The position numbers were made by a program, and so were the translations under genes. A stretch of 29,318 nucleotides of DNA from SFWF01 sp045591645 (GTDB lineage: Bacteria; Bacillota; Clostridia; Oscillospirales; Acutalibacteraceae): positions 1 to 29,318 of the forward strand of contig JAZNTG010000007.1 of NCBI GenBank assembly GCA_045591645.1, given 5' to 3'. Below the pieces are notes generated by a model. It did no database searches. It worked only from the letters and a program-made list of their open reading frames with translations, and was not told the DNA's origin. Of this stretch, positions 21,151 through 28,568 are shown in pieces (the stretch's first letter is position 1; every line of letters starts with the position of its first letter).

Positions 21151-23826
21151 ATGAAGAAGCAATTTAAAAAATATTTTTTATCACTCGTTTTGTCAATATG
21201 TCTTATCCTTTTATCGATTTCGCCCGCTGCCGCAGAAACGAGCGTTACTGCCATAGCAGACGAAACGGCGATAGAATCAACCGAGTCTGTAAGTGAAGCT
21301 GTTTTATCAGAGCCATCCGCTTTGACCGAAAAGTCACTTACCTTAAGCGAATTGCCCGATAATATTAAAAATTTATTATCTTCTGAAAGCGCAAACTCTA
21401 AAGTGTATCTTTATTCCGGTAGCTTTGCCGAAAACGGCGAACCAGACCCTATGGAGCTATACACCATACGTACCGAAGACCCCGATACCGGCACGGGAAA
21501 GCTTATAATCCATTCCACTCCCGTTAAATATATTGATGGGGACGGCAATCTGCAATATATTGATACCAGTATAAAGACTTTATCCGATACAAAGGAATCA
21601 AAATCGGAATATGCATACGAAAACGTGGCAAACGGCTTTACCGTTCGGTTTGCAAATACCGCAAATAAAGGTATAAATTTCAACAATGCATTTACCTTTG
21701 AAGCAAAATCAGCCTCGGCACTAAAAACAGCGGCTCGTATCGGAGCGGAAAAAGGAAACGGCAAAATAGTTTATCCCGGTGCATTCGGTGCAGATACCGT
21801 CATAGAATATATTAACACCGAAGGCGGTATAAAGGAAAACATTATTCTTTATAAATATACGGGACAGAACCGTTTTGAGTTTATTTTCCGTTCTGATACT
21901 CATATTCCCGTCCTTGAAAATAACGGTGCAAATATACTCGTTGTTAAAAAAGATGACCCCAAAGCAGTCGAATATAGATTTTTAAGCCTATACGCTTACG
22001 ATTCATATATCCCCGAAAACGATGCAGCGGCAGAGGCAGAAACCTTCCGCCACATGAACGAGGATCTGTATTATGAGCTTTCTAAAAACGCAGACGGTTC
22101 TTACACTATCACGGTAGTTGTTCCAAACGAATACCTTACCAACTCTGACATAGTTTACCCCGTAATAATAGACCCGTCTATGACCTATGTCAGCTTTGAT
22201 GACAGAGCACAGGACACCTTTGTAGATGCAAGCACACCGAGCACACAAAATAACGGCTCTCTCGATTATATTCGTTTTGGTAAAAAGGGCGGATATAAGC
22301 ACTACGGTTTCCAGAGATTTACAAGTCTTCCCAATCTTCCTGCAGGAGCAAATATAACAAACGCTTATATAAGATTTACCTTCCGTAACGGACAGAATAC
22401 ACCTACTGCTTCTTCGGGCATAAAAATGGAAAGCAGAGTTATCTCTTCGGCACAGTGGTATGAAAATACCGTTACTTGGAATAACAAACCGACAGGAGTA
22501 AGTGCTTGGAAAACATCAAATTTCGTTTATAACGGAAGTTACCTTAATTATTTCGATGTTAATCTCAAGAATCAGGTTATTAACTGGTATAGCGGTATCA
22601 GCAACAACTACGGAATATGCTTTACTTATTATCAAGAAGACCATAGCGACTACAACAGCGTGGCTTCCTGCGAGGGCTCTTCTGACCGCTCGCCTAAGCT
22701 AACTATTGAATATGAGCTGAACGGGCTTTCGACAGGCACATATTACTATATTCGTAACGCTAACAGCGGGCTGTATCTTACTGCTTCGGGTGATTCAAGT
22801 GGAGATAATCTTATTCAGTCGCCATTTAATGGCGGAGATTCTCAGAAATTCAACCTTCTCTATCTTGCACAAAGAGGAGATTATTGGATGTATCCAAAAT
22901 CTGCAACCGACCTCGCAGTAGAAATTGAAGGTAATAACTCCGCTAATTATGCAAACATACAGTTAGGCTCACAGCCCTCCATACCGGAAAGCCATCAACG
23001 ATTCAAGATTGTAAAAAATTATGATGGAACCTTTACGTTACTAACACGAAGAAACGATTATTTATCTGCGATTGCAGTAAAGGATTGGAGCACTTCAAAT
23101 GGCGCAGCAATAATCCAATACACTGCAGAAATGTCGGCTTCTAGATGGTATATAGAAGAAGTCAATACTACTGGTAGAAGCATAGTTACAAATTCTAATT
23201 TATCAGTTAATTCTGGGTACAATAGAGAAAATGCCGCAACCTACGCAAGAACATATGCATTATCTCATAATCAGGAGTATGAGTATCTCAAACAAAACTG
23301 TACAAATTTTGTGTCGCAATGTTTATATGCAGGTGGCATTCCAATGGTCCCCAATGGGGCAACGTGGCCATTTACAGATAAAGAAGATGCAAGCAATTGG
23401 TTTTATCTAGCGGCTACAACAATCCTTGGTTATGATGATGACTGGGTGTCTCATTCGTTTTCTTACGCTCCTACATTTTACGAACACTGGGGTCCATCTA
23501 AAATGCGAGCATATCAAGTAGTGGAATATGAATCAGGCGCGGATGCATTAAATGATATTGATTTCTTGATGAACTATCTTAAAAAAGGCGATGTAATACA
23601 ATTAAGAGACTCTTCGGGCAATATACACCATACGATTATTATTTACGAAGACAATGTTGAATGTGACGGCAAACATTATGGCGAAGAGTCAACTTGCTCT
23701 AATAACGGTAAAAAAGAAATGTTATATGCAACGAACACATATGATTACTTAAATGGGCATCTAAGAAGAATATTAGCAGAACAAAGCAACAATGGTATCG
23801 TTTTCATTAAAATCAAGCAGAATTAG
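21151..23826 (+). CDS. Secreted multidomain protein with DNRLRE, ricin-like and amidase-like domains
   Basis: The 891-aa protein has a signal peptide (about 1-29, SISPAAAET), a long N-terminal region (about 30-345) like that before DNRLRE domains in Rhs-type secreted proteins, a DNRLRE carbohydrate-binding domain (about 350-524; AQDTFVDAS, then YGFQRFTSLP), a ricin-type lectin domain (about 529-674; YYYIRNANSGLYL, SQKFNL, SRWYIEE) and a C-terminal amidase_6-like domain (about 687-890; YNRENAATYARTYAL, QNCTNFVSQCLYAGGIPM). The presumed nucleophile is C717 and the His is in IHHTIIIY (H826/H827). AAGGAAA precedes the ATG at 21151, fixing the start. From about 22,740 onward codon use turns more AT-rich, as if the C-terminal modules came from elsewhere. 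Target is probably cell wall or peptide bonds. Confidence 0.8.
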   Translation: MKKQFKKYFLSLVLSICLILLSISPAAAETSVTAIADETAIESTESVSEAVLSEPSALTEKSLTLSELPDNIKNLLSSESANSKVYLYSGSFAENGEPDPMELYTIRTEDPDTGTGKLIIHSTPVKYIDGDGNLQYIDTSIKTLSDTKESKSEYAYENVANGFTVRFANTANKGINFNNAFTFEAKSASALKTAARIGAEKGNGKIVYPGAFGADTVIEYINTEGGIKENIILYKYTGQNRFEFIFRSDTHIPVLENNGANILVVKKDDPKAVEYRFLSLYAYDSYIPENDAAAEAETFRHMNEDLYYELSKNADGSYTITVVVPNEYLTNSDIVYPVIIDPSMTYVSFDDRAQDTFVDASTPSTQNNGSLDYIRFGKKGGYKHYGFQRFTSLPNLPAGANITNAYIRFTFRNGQNTPTASSGIKMESRVISSAQWYENTVTWNNKPTGVSAWKTSNFVYNGSYLNYFDVNLKNQVINWYSGISNNYGICFTYYQEDHSDYNSVASCEGSSDRSPKLTIEYELNGLSTGTYYYIRNANSGLYLTASGDSSGDNLIQSPFNGGDSQKFNLLYLAQRGDYWMYPKSATDLAVEIEGNNSANYANIQLGSQPSIPESHQRFKIVKNYDGTFTLLTRRNDYLSAIAVKDWSTSNGAAIIQYTAEMSASRWYIEEVNTTGRSIVTNSNLSVNSGYNRENAATYARTYALSHNQEYEYLKQNCTNFVSQCLYAGGIPMVPNGATWPFTDKEDASNWFYLAATTILGYDDDWVSHSFSYAPTFYEHWGPSKMRAYQVVEYESGADALNDIDFLMNYLKKGDVIQLRDSSGNIHHTIIIYEDNVECDGKHYGEESTCSNNGKKEMLYATNTYDYLNGHLRRILAEQSNNGIVFIKIKQN

Positions 23827-23852
23827 TTGCTAACAACAAAAAGGAGAAAATT

Positions 23853-24476
23853 ATGAAAAAGAAAATATGGATATGCTTGACTGTGTGCTTTATAATATTG
23901 TTGCTTGTCGTAGCTTTTTTCACACATGCAAGCAGAACACCAAAAACTTCAATTGATGACACTCCGAGGTTGTTGACCGAAGAAGAATTAAACGATCTAT
24001 ATGGTAATCTTGATTCTATTAAGGTTGAAACTGCGGCGGCAGATGATAATTCTGAGAATGCTAAGCGGATAAGGAACAAAAACAACTGTATAGAAAAGTA
24101 TAAAAATTATATTGAGAGTATTAAAAATGCTCCGATGAATAATGCCGAAAGAAACGAGTGCTTTCGACATCTAAATTCGCTTTATGTAAAGATACAACTA
24201 CTCGAACCCGAACCAACCGAGAAAGAAGCATATGAGCTTATGGTTCGTCGAGCGTATTTTACACTAAAATGGGAAATTGAGCAGCGCGAAGCTAAGAAAA
24301 TGCTTGATAATATTGATTCTTACAAGGAAGCACGAAACGAAATTTCAAGTATTTATGAACGGCTTAAAGCAGATGAGATTACTCTTGAAGTTGCCAAGAC
24401 TTTGTACGAGGATTATTTGAAATATCTCGAAGAAAATGAACCAAAGATTCATCGTCTTATTACATTTGAATCGTGA
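23853..24476 (+). CDS. Membrane-anchored helical protein paired with the amidase protein
   Basis: Family not recognised. The 207-aa protein has one N-terminal transmembrane helix (about 6-26) after MKKK, so the rest should lie outside the membrane. That part is highly charged and helical (KRIRNKNNCIEKYKNYIESI, VRRAYFTLKWEIEQREAKKM), probably a coiled-coil bundle. AAAAGGAG gives a good ribosome binding site, and the gene follows the amidase stop by 26 bases on the same strand, sharing its AT-rich codon use. No lipobox is evident. A position directly behind a secreted wall-active effector and outward-facing topology are what an immunity protein would show; an accessory role for secretion or activation is equally open. 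Confidence 0.65.
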   Translation: MKKKIWICLTVCFIILLLVVAFFTHASRTPKTSIDDTPRLLTEEELNDLYGNLDSIKVETAAADDNSENAKRIRNKNNCIEKYKNYIESIKNAPMNNAERNECFRHLNSLYVKIQLLEPEPTEKEAYELMVRRAYFTLKWEIEQREAKKMLDNIDSYKEARNEISSIYERLKADEITLEVAKTLYEDYLKYLEENEPKIHRLITFES

Positions 24477-24491
24477 TGCGTGTCTCCGTAG

Positions 24492-24519
24492 GAAAGCGAC
24501 CCCGAGAGGGGTCGCTTTC
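24492..24519. terminator. Hairpin between convergent genes
   Basis: GAAAGCGACCCC and GGGGTCGCTTTC pair perfectly with a GAGA loop. It ends the amidase pair and the convergent rubrerythrin gene; T-runs are weak on both sides. Confidence 0.75.
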
Positions 24520-24523
24520 AACT

Positions 24524-25063
24524 TTAATAATTATTCTTTTTTATCTCAAAATAGCTCTGAGGTTTGGTGCAGGTGGGGCAGACACCGGGCGGCTGCTTGC
24601 CAATATGGATATGTCCGCAGTTGCGGCAGATCCAGATGACCTCTTCTTCTCTTTTGAATACAGAGCCATCGTTTATATTATCAAGCAGTTGTCTGTAGCG
24701 CTCTTCGTGCTCTTTTTCGATCTTTGCCACCGACTCAAAAAGAAAGGCAATCTCATTAAACCCCTCTTCCCTTGCCGTTTTGGCAAACTCCTCATACATT
24801 TCGGTCCACTCGTAATTTTCACCGTTAATGCCGTCCTGCAGATTTGCTTTTGTATCGGGAATATTGCCGCCGCTTATCAGCTTGAACCAAATTTTAGCGT
24901 GCTGCTCCTCATTATCCGCCGTCTCCTTGAAAATGGCTGATATCTGCTCATAGCCGTCCTTTTTCGCCTGTTCGGCGTAGTAATAATATTTGTTTCTCGC
25001 CTGACTTTCTCCCGCAAATGCCGCGTATAGATTAGCCTCGGTCTTGCTTCCTCTAAGCTCCAT
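24524..25063 (-). CDS. rbr: Rubrerythrin
   Basis: A non-haem diiron protein that reduces hydrogen peroxide in anaerobes. The ferritin-like domain carries the Glu/His ligands (AGESQARNKYYYYAEQ, DNEEQHAKIWF, ESVAKIEKEHEERY). The C-terminal rubredoxin-like FeS4 site is WICRNCGHIHIGKQPPGVCPTC. The length (179 aa) is standard. AAAGGAG lies seven bases before the ATG. It is a single gene, convergent with the amidase locus and divergent from sigK. With the Mn catalase it gives the window two peroxide-removing systems. Confidence 0.95.
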   Translation of the reverse strand: MELRGSKTEANLYAAFAGESQARNKYYYYAEQAKKDGYEQISAIFKETADNEEQHAKIWFKLISGGNIPDTKANLQDGINGENYEWTEMYEEFAKTAREEGFNEIAFLFESVAKIEKEHEERYRQLLDNINDGSVFKREEEVIWICRNCGHIHIGKQPPGVCPTCTKPQSYFEIKKNNY

Positions 25064-25142
25064 ATAAGCACTCCTTTTAAATTTTTATAAAAAGAGTCTG
25101 CCCCAAAAACCGCAATTTATACGGACTTGCAAAAATTTAGAG

Positions 25143-25180
25143 CCCCCCTCATATCATTTTTAAAAAGGGGGAATTTTTTT
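25143..25180 (+). promoter_or_regulatory. sigK leader hairpin covering the ribosome binding site
   Basis: CCCCC with T (25144-25149) pairs with AGGGGG (25166-25171), followed by AA and seven T. The 3' arm is the sigK ribosome binding site (AAGGGGG) and the T-run contains the TTG start (25179-25181). The fold would hide the site or stop transcription. Confidence 0.65.
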
Positions 25181-25856
25181 GTTTGAATTATTATTAAAAC
25201 TCGCATCGTCACTCTTTTATTTTGCGCTTCACGTTACTAATCCAAATTCCTTTCCGCCTGCACTCTCGGCAAAGGAAGAAGCCGAACTGCTCGAGAAAAT
25301 GGCGGAGGGCGACAAGTCGGCAAAGAATAAGCTCATTGAGCATAATCTGAGACTTGTTGCCCACGTGATAAAGAAATATGACAGCAACCACTCAGACCAA
25401 GACGACCTTATATCTATAGGCACGATAGGTCTTATAAAAGCGGTCTCGACCTTTAAACCCGATAAGGGCATCCGCCTTGCGACCTATGCGGCAAGATGCA
25501 TCGAAAACGAGATACTGATGTATTTCAGAGCAGGCAAAAAGTCGGCGAACGATGTCCATTTCAGCGATCCCATCGACACCGACAAGGACGGAAATGCACT
25601 GACTCTTATAGACGTAGTCGCAGACGACGTAAACATCGCCGATGATATCGATAAAAAGCTTAAGATAGAGCGTATGCGGGTGCTGCTCGGCACCGTTCTT
25701 GACGACAGGGAAAGAGAGATAGTTCGGCTGCGCTACGGTCTTGACGGCGAAGAGGAGCTGACCCAGAAAAAGGTTGCGGCAAGGCTCGGCATATCACGTT
25801 CTTACGTGTCAAGAATAGAAAAATCCGCACTATCAAAGCTCAGGCGGATGCTGTAG
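25179..25856 (+). CDS. sigK: RNA polymerase sporulation sigma factor SigK (pro-sigma-K)
   Basis: Late mother-cell sigma factor of sporulation. The 225-aa protein is continuous, not split by a skin element. A hydrophobic pro-sequence (about 1-22, MFELLLKLASSLFYFALHVT) precedes NSFPPALSAKEE, where Bacillus pro-sigma-K has an equivalent segment. Region 2 (IEHNLRLVAHVIKKYD, DLISIGTIGLIKAV, ATYAARCIENEI) and region 4 (LDDREREIVRLRYGLDG, then the HTH AARLGISRSYVSRIEK) are complete. The start is a TTG seven bases after AAGGGGG; the match of the pro-sequence length supports it. Its last 24 bases overlap the end of the convergent FAD gene. The leader hairpin suggests post-initiation control. Confidence 0.94.
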   Translation: MFELLLKLASSLFYFALHVTNPNSFPPALSAKEEAELLEKMAEGDKSAKNKLIEHNLRLVAHVIKKYDSNHSDQDDLISIGTIGLIKAVSTFKPDKGIRLATYAARCIENEILMYFRAGKKSANDVHFSDPIDTDKDGNALTLIDVVADDVNIADDIDKKLKIERMRVLLGTVLDDREREIVRLRYGLDGEEELTQKKVAARLGISRSYVSRIEKSALSKLRRML

Positions 25857-27284
25857 CTCTTTTTTAGCGGGGTTATCAATAAGATTGCCTTTATAATCAA
25901 AGCGTGAGCCATGACAGGGACAATCCCAGCTTTTTTCATTGGGATTCCACTCAAGTCCGCAGCCCATATGGGTGCATCTCGGTATAACGGTATGAAATTT
26001 TTTGTCACTCTCGCGGTAGACTCCCACCCTTTTGCCGTCCATTGAAATAATACCGCCGTCGCCTACCCTTATACTGCTGAGCAGATGAGGCGGCACAGAG
26101 AAATTGCCGCGAACGGGTCCTTTGACCGCCTGTCCCATCTCTTTTGCAACGCCGCCGACGGCTTTGAGCGAACACCTCTGCGGCGAAAATACCTTTACAT
26201 ATTCATTATGCCTACCGCAGATAAGATCGCTTATTATATCAGCCGCCACGGCAGAGGTAGTCATTCCCCATTTACCGAAGCCCGTAGCCACATACCAGTT
26301 CGGATGGCAGAGAGACAGTCGTCCCATATATGGCATACCGTCAGCCGTGATACAGTCCTGAGCCGACCAAGCGGCGACCTCGGTGCTCCCTTTTAATAAT
26401 CTGTTCGCCGCGGCTCTGAGCAGGTCGTATTTTCCACCAGCAGAGTTTTCTCCCGTACGGTGTCCCCCACCGCCGAGCAGTATCATATCGCGGTATCTTC
26501 TGAAGGAATAACCCTCGCTATCAATGCCTACATACATATCGTTTATGCCGTGTTCAGCTTGAAGCGCTAACACATAGGAGCGCTGCTGATACATTTTTGC
26601 AAAATAGAATCCGGGTAGGATAAGAAAAGGATAATGGCAGGCAAAGACGATATGCTCGGCTCTGACCGTACAGTTTTCACAGTAAACTGTGTTGCCCTTT
26701 ACGGTTTTGACGGGTGTATTTTCATAAATAGTAATATCCGCAGAAACGGTTTTTATGAATTTCAGCGGATCGAACTGTGCCTGATTTAGGAGCTTCACCG
26801 CACCTGCGACCTTGAAAGGCAGTTCGGTCTCGGTCACGAATTCGGCTTTTAGTCCGATCTTCTTACAAACCTCTGCCTCTCTTTTTAGCTTTTCCTGTTC
26901 AGTAAAAGAATATATAAATGAATCAACATCTTTAAAATCACAATCTATTTTCCTCTCATTCACACATTTTCTGTACCACTCGACCGCGTCGATGTTTGCC
27001 TTTGCGTAAAGCCTTGCTTTATCTATGCCGAAATTCTCCGCAAAGCCCGCATAGACGCATCCGTGCTGAGCAGTTATCTTGGCGGTCGTCTTGCCCGTCT
27101 GTCCACCTGCTATTCGGTCGGCTTCCAGAACTACGACCTTTCTGCCCATCGACCTTAATCGGTCGGCTATAAGTATTCCCGCCATTCCCGCGCCGATGAC
27201 TGCAACCTCGGTCACAATATTTCGTGACAGCGGCTCCCGCCATGGTATTTCGTTTTCCATCTGCCATACAGAACCTTTAAACAA
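25833..27284 (-). CDS. FAD-dependent oxidoreductase with C-terminal Rieske [2Fe-2S] domain
   Basis: A DAO-type flavoenzyme (residues about 20-385) joined to a Rieske domain (about 400-483). The FAD fingerprint is VAVIGAGMAGILIADRLRS with a downstream acidic residue in VVVLEAD; GKTTAKITAQHG is typical of this Rieske-fused subfamily. The Rieske ligands are C437 and H439 (CTHMGC) and C455 and H458 (CPCHGS), with C442 and C457 able to form the usual disulfide. Substrate unknown. I keep the TTG at 27284 because the N-terminal SVW, about 16 residues before the FAD motif, matches the SIW start usual in the family; an ATG at 27260 would lose it. The C-terminus overlaps sigK. It lies right behind the azlD terminator. 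Confidence 0.85.
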   Translation of the reverse strand: MFKGSVWQMENEIPWREPLSRNIVTEVAVIGAGMAGILIADRLRSMGRKVVVLEADRIAGGQTGKTTAKITAQHGCVYAGFAENFGIDKARLYAKANIDAVEWYRKCVNERKIDCDFKDVDSFIYSFTEQEKLKREAEVCKKIGLKAEFVTETELPFKVAGAVKLLNQAQFDPLKFIKTVSADITIYENTPVKTVKGNTVYCENCTVRAEHIVFACHYPFLILPGFYFAKMYQQRSYVLALQAEHGINDMYVGIDSEGYSFRRYRDMILLGGGGHRTGENSAGGKYDLLRAAANRLLKGSTEVAAWSAQDCITADGMPYMGRLSLCHPNWYVATGFGKWGMTTSAVAADIISDLICGRHNEYVKVFSPQRCSLKAVGGVAKEMGQAVKGPVRGNFSVPPHLLSSIRVGDGGIISMDGKRVGVYRESDKKFHTVIPRCTHMGCGLEWNPNEKSWDCPCHGSRFDYKGNLIDNPAKKELQHPPEL

Positions 27285-27285
27285 A

Positions 27286-27330
27286 AAATCACATCCCTTA
27301 ATAAATAGTTTTGGTTAAGGGATGTGGTTT
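27286..27330 (-). terminator. azlD terminator and FAD-gene ribosome binding site
   Basis: AAATCACATCCCTTA (27286-27300) and TAAGGGATGTGGTTT (27316-27330) pair over 15 bp with one wobble. On the minus strand six T follow, and the last two with the next G form the TTG start of the FAD gene. AAGGGA in the stem is its only ribosome binding site. Confidence 0.8.
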
Positions 27331-27337
27331 ATGTATT

Positions 27338-27664
27338 TTAAAAAATAAATTGTATAAGCAGCATATATAGAATTGTGCCGCCTGCGATACTAAGAAGTGT
27401 ATTTCTCTTCCAAATATGAAGAAGCACGACTGCCGCGACACCGATAAGCTCTGGTATCCCGAAAGGATAAGCTATAACGCTGACCGATTTCAGACAGTAG
27501 ACGCAGAGCATTGCCATAATGGCATAGGGCAGATATTTTCCGAGGTAGGTAACTATTTTAGGTGTCTCTCTACTGCCTGAAAATATGACAAAGGGCAGAA
27601 AACGGAGGGCTATAGTCACCGCCGCACAAACACCGATAGTTAAAGCGACCATTGTATTACTCAT
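27338..27664 (-). CDS. azlD: AzlD family branched-chain amino acid transport protein
   Basis: Small partner of the AzlCD exporter of branched-chain amino acids and analogues. The 108-aa protein has four hydrophobic helices. Family features are the N-terminal ALTIGVCAAVTIALRFLPF and the GKYLPYAIMAMLCVYCLK segment. Its ATG overlaps the azlC stop by eight bases, so the two subunits are co-translated. A terminator follows. Confidence 0.92.
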   Translation of the reverse strand: MSNTMVALTIGVCAAVTIALRFLPFVIFSGSRETPKIVTYLGKYLPYAIMAMLCVYCLKSVSVIAYPFGIPELIGVAAVVLLHIWKRNTLLSIAGGTILYMLLIQFIF

Positions 27665-28355
27665 CCCCTCTCACCTGCCTTTCTAAAAACCTTCGGCAAA
27701 TGAGAAGAAGAGCCGCTATCAGTACCATTGACGGAATAAGAAAAGCGTCAGCACCGAAGATGAGCAGACAAAGTATGCTCGACCCAAGGCCGATAAGAGC
27801 CGGTAGATGCTGCTTTGTAGAAAGCCACTGCTCGACAAAAATGGTCACAAACAGCGCTGTCATACAAAAGTCTATCCCAGCGGTATTAAAAGTTATTGCA
27901 GAGCCTATTAGCGATCCTGCCGCGCAACCCGTTATCCAATAAATATGATTGGCTACAGACACTGCAAGCTGATATTTAGAGCGGTCTATACCCTCGGGAT
28001 AATCATCTGCGCAGAGAAGCGAATATGTCTCATCGGTCAGTGCAAATATAAGATACGGCTTTTTCACACCGGTATTCTTATACTTGTCCACCATTGAGAT
28101 GCCGTAAAACAGATGCCTTGCATTTACCATAAGCGTTGTAAGCGCGGTAGTAATAAGCGAGGCGCCGCCCGTTATAAGATTTATGGCAACATACTGCATT
28201 GAGCCTGCATAGATAAATACCGCCATAGCGAGAGACCATAAGAGACCGTAGCCTTTACTTTCAAAGAGTATACCGAAACCGATACCGAGCGCTATGTACC
28301 CTGTCATAACGGGCAGGGTCTTTAAAACTATTATTTTTAAAAAGGTCTTGTTCAT
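27657..28355 (-). CDS. azlC: AzlC family branched-chain amino acid permease
   Basis: Large subunit of the AzlCD exporter. The 232-aa protein has about five to seven helices with AzlC stretches: LPVMTGYIALGIGFGILFES, FIYAGSMQYVAINLI, TTLMVNARHLFYGIS and FALTDETYSLL. It begins at an ATG overlapping the DUF1653 stop (ATGA, 28352-28355), so it is in the operon with the M18 peptidase. Confidence 0.94.
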   Translation of the reverse strand: MNKTFLKIIVLKTLPVMTGYIALGIGFGILFESKGYGLLWSLAMAVFIYAGSMQYVAINLITGGASLITTALTTLMVNARHLFYGISMVDKYKNTGVKKPYLIFALTDETYSLLCADDYPEGIDRSKYQLAVSVANHIYWITGCAAGSLIGSAITFNTAGIDFCMTALFVTIFVEQWLSTKQHLPALIGLGSSILCLLIFGADAFLIPSMVLIAALLLICRRFLERQVRGDE

Positions 28356-28567
28356 TCTTCTATATATGTAAAGCGTTTGAAGGTTTTACCGTCGCGTGTA
28401 AGCGTTTCATTCCACATTGAGGCAGGTCTTACCCAATATTCACCCTTGCCGTAAAGGGCTTTATAAATGACCATCTCCTCCATCGTTTCAGAGTGGCGGG
28501 CAAGGGCAACGACTTCATACTCGTTGCCCTTGAAATGACGGTATTTTCCTAATTTTATCTCATTCAT
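28352..28567 (-). CDS. DUF1653 domain-containing protein
   Basis: Small protein (71 aa) of unknown function. It shows the DUF1653 pattern: GKYRHFKGNEYEVVALARHS, ETMEEMVIYKALYG and EYWVRPASMWNE. I start it at the ATG at 28567, one base after the peptidase stop; the longer reading lacks homology and overlaps the peptidase. It has no good ribosome binding site, so it is probably translated by coupling. Confidence 0.85.
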   Translation of the reverse strand: MNEIKLGKYRHFKGNEYEVVALARHSETMEEMVIYKALYGKGEYWVRPASMWNETLTRDGKTFKRFTYIEE

Positions 28568-28568
28568 A

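Noticed and set aside
20834..21254. Minus-strand ORFs opposite the leader region
   Set aside because: They overlap the consensus promoter and leader hairpin and lack start signals.
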